Source of the DNA: Gemmatimonadota bacterium
Lineage (GTDB): Bacteria; Gemmatimonadota; Gemmatimonadetes; Longimicrobiales; Gaopeijiaceae
Reading direction: 5' to 3'
Length of the DNA: 64,000 bases
NCBI GenBank assembly: GCA_007130605.1
Contig: SLSF01000161.1
Span: forward strand, 1-64,000
Part shown: positions 63,633-64,000 of the stretch, piece after piece
How positions within the stretch are numbered: the stretch's first letter is position 1
How the letters are laid out: every line of letters begins with the position of its first letter
Notes under the pieces: model-generated
What the model was told of the DNA's origin: nothing
Databases searched by the model: none
The model's input: only the letters and a program-made list of their open reading frames with translations
Translations under genes and position numbers: made by a program

Positions 63633-64000
63633 TCACGCCCGGTCCAGGCCTTCCGGAGGCTGGCAGGCGGGGCAGAAGAAGGCGGAGCGGTTGGAGAAGA
63701 CGATGCGCTCCACCGTCGCCCGGCACCGGCGGCATCCTTCGCCGTCCCGGCCGTAGACTCGCAGCTTCCCGGCGTACGCTCCCTCCCATCCGTCGGCGGT
63801 GCGGTAGTCACGGAGGGTCGTGCCCCTGGCCTCGATGGCTTCGCGGAGGACTTTTCGCACGCTCCGGTGGAGCCGGCGCGCCTCCTCAGGCTCGATGGTG
63901 TGGACCCGCCGTCGGGGGTGGATCCGGGCCAGGAAGGCTGCCTCGGAGGCGTAGATGTTGCCGACCCCCGCCACCTTCCGCTGGTCCAGGAGCCAGGAGC
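63633..64000 (-). CDS. mutM: Formamidopyrimidine-DNA glycosylase, C-terminal part (runs off the window)
   Basis: MutM/Fpg removes 8-oxoguanine from DNA. The visible part (about 122 codons) includes LLDQRKVAGVGNIYASEA, LREAIEARGTTLRDYRTADG and the FPG zinc finger VYGRDGEGCRRC to FFCPACQ. The N-terminal catalytic domain with the Pro-Glu start lies beyond base 64000. It converges on menG, with a hairpin between them. Confidence 0.9.
   Translation of the reverse strand, partial: SWLLDQRKVAGVGNIYASEAAFLARIHPRRRVHTIEPEEARRLHRSVRKVLREAIEARGTTLRDYRTADGWEGAYAGKLRVYGRDGEGCRRCRATVERIVFSNRSAFFCPACQPPEGLDRA

Overview
The window is a GC-rich (roughly 70% by eye) chromosomal segment from a Gram-negative, menaquinone-using bacterium. 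Outer-membrane barrels, a SurA-like chaperone, FtsEX with an EnvC-like protein, class A PBP, MltG, MltD and DacB show a diderm envelope, and MenG shows a quinone of the menaquinone type. Gene style (small carboxypeptidase-regulatory/TonB-plug proteins, a stand-alone V4R protein, a DUF6588-like barrel) fits Gemmatimonadota best; this placement is inference from gene content, not a search result. No insertion sequence, prophage, CRISPR array or tRNA gene was seen. The sequence looks like ordinary core chromosome with tightly packed, often overlapping genes. No gene-free stretch exceeds 300 bases; the largest gaps are the divergent intergenic regions 7777-8002, 19609-19829, 49922-50122 and 62658-62852.

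Layout. The first ~71 bases are the 3' end of a 5S rRNA followed by a strong U-tract terminator, so the window starts at the end of an rRNA operon. Bases 139-2744 (minus) hold V4R-ruvX-mltG-thiE, mostly joined by 4-bp overlaps. Bases 2892-4435 (plus) hold ytxH and pyrimidine-nucleoside phosphorylase, which converge on a DUF3343 gene and the PBP1A gene (minus). Bases 8003-18397 (plus) run through a barrel protein, a cupin, a folK-aroB fusion, an acyl-CoA ligase, a NYN-LOTUS-LOTUS-HhH protein, mpg, an NhaC-type antiporter and etfBA. Bases 18431-34573 mix envelope genes (M23 lipoprotein, barrel, SH3 protein, dacB, mltD) with metabolism (GlcD-type oxidase, acsA, guaB, class V aminotransferase) and a PerR-like regulator.

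Bases 34587-49921 are one long leftward block: DUF6588-like, DUF58, BatA-like, mfd, two PpiC-type isomerases, pdxA, ftsE, ftsX, envC-like and holB. From a divergent promoter region lepA leads a rightward, translationally coupled set: lepA, a PfkB-type kinase, a STAS-HATPase protein and a STAS-winged-helix protein, then a trans-sulfuration enzyme, nfu, mrp, a DUF1858-like gene and a SAM hydrolase. The right end holds a leftward ECF sigma factor, a double-zinc-finger anti-sigma factor, a bactofilin-like membrane protein, a LiaF-like protein and a small membrane protein, then menG and a truncated mutM.

Most notable are: (1) the HPPK-dehydroquinate synthase fusion; (2) the bacterial NYN/LOTUS protein with a Ser-Arg-rich linker and HhH tail; (3) the self-contained STAS/HATPase/winged-helix switch behind lepA; (4) the sigma/anti-sigma/bactofilin/LiaF envelope cassette; (5) a perfect palindrome in the spacer of the guaB promoter; and (6) stop-codon-spanning, U-tract-free hairpins at most convergent gene ends.
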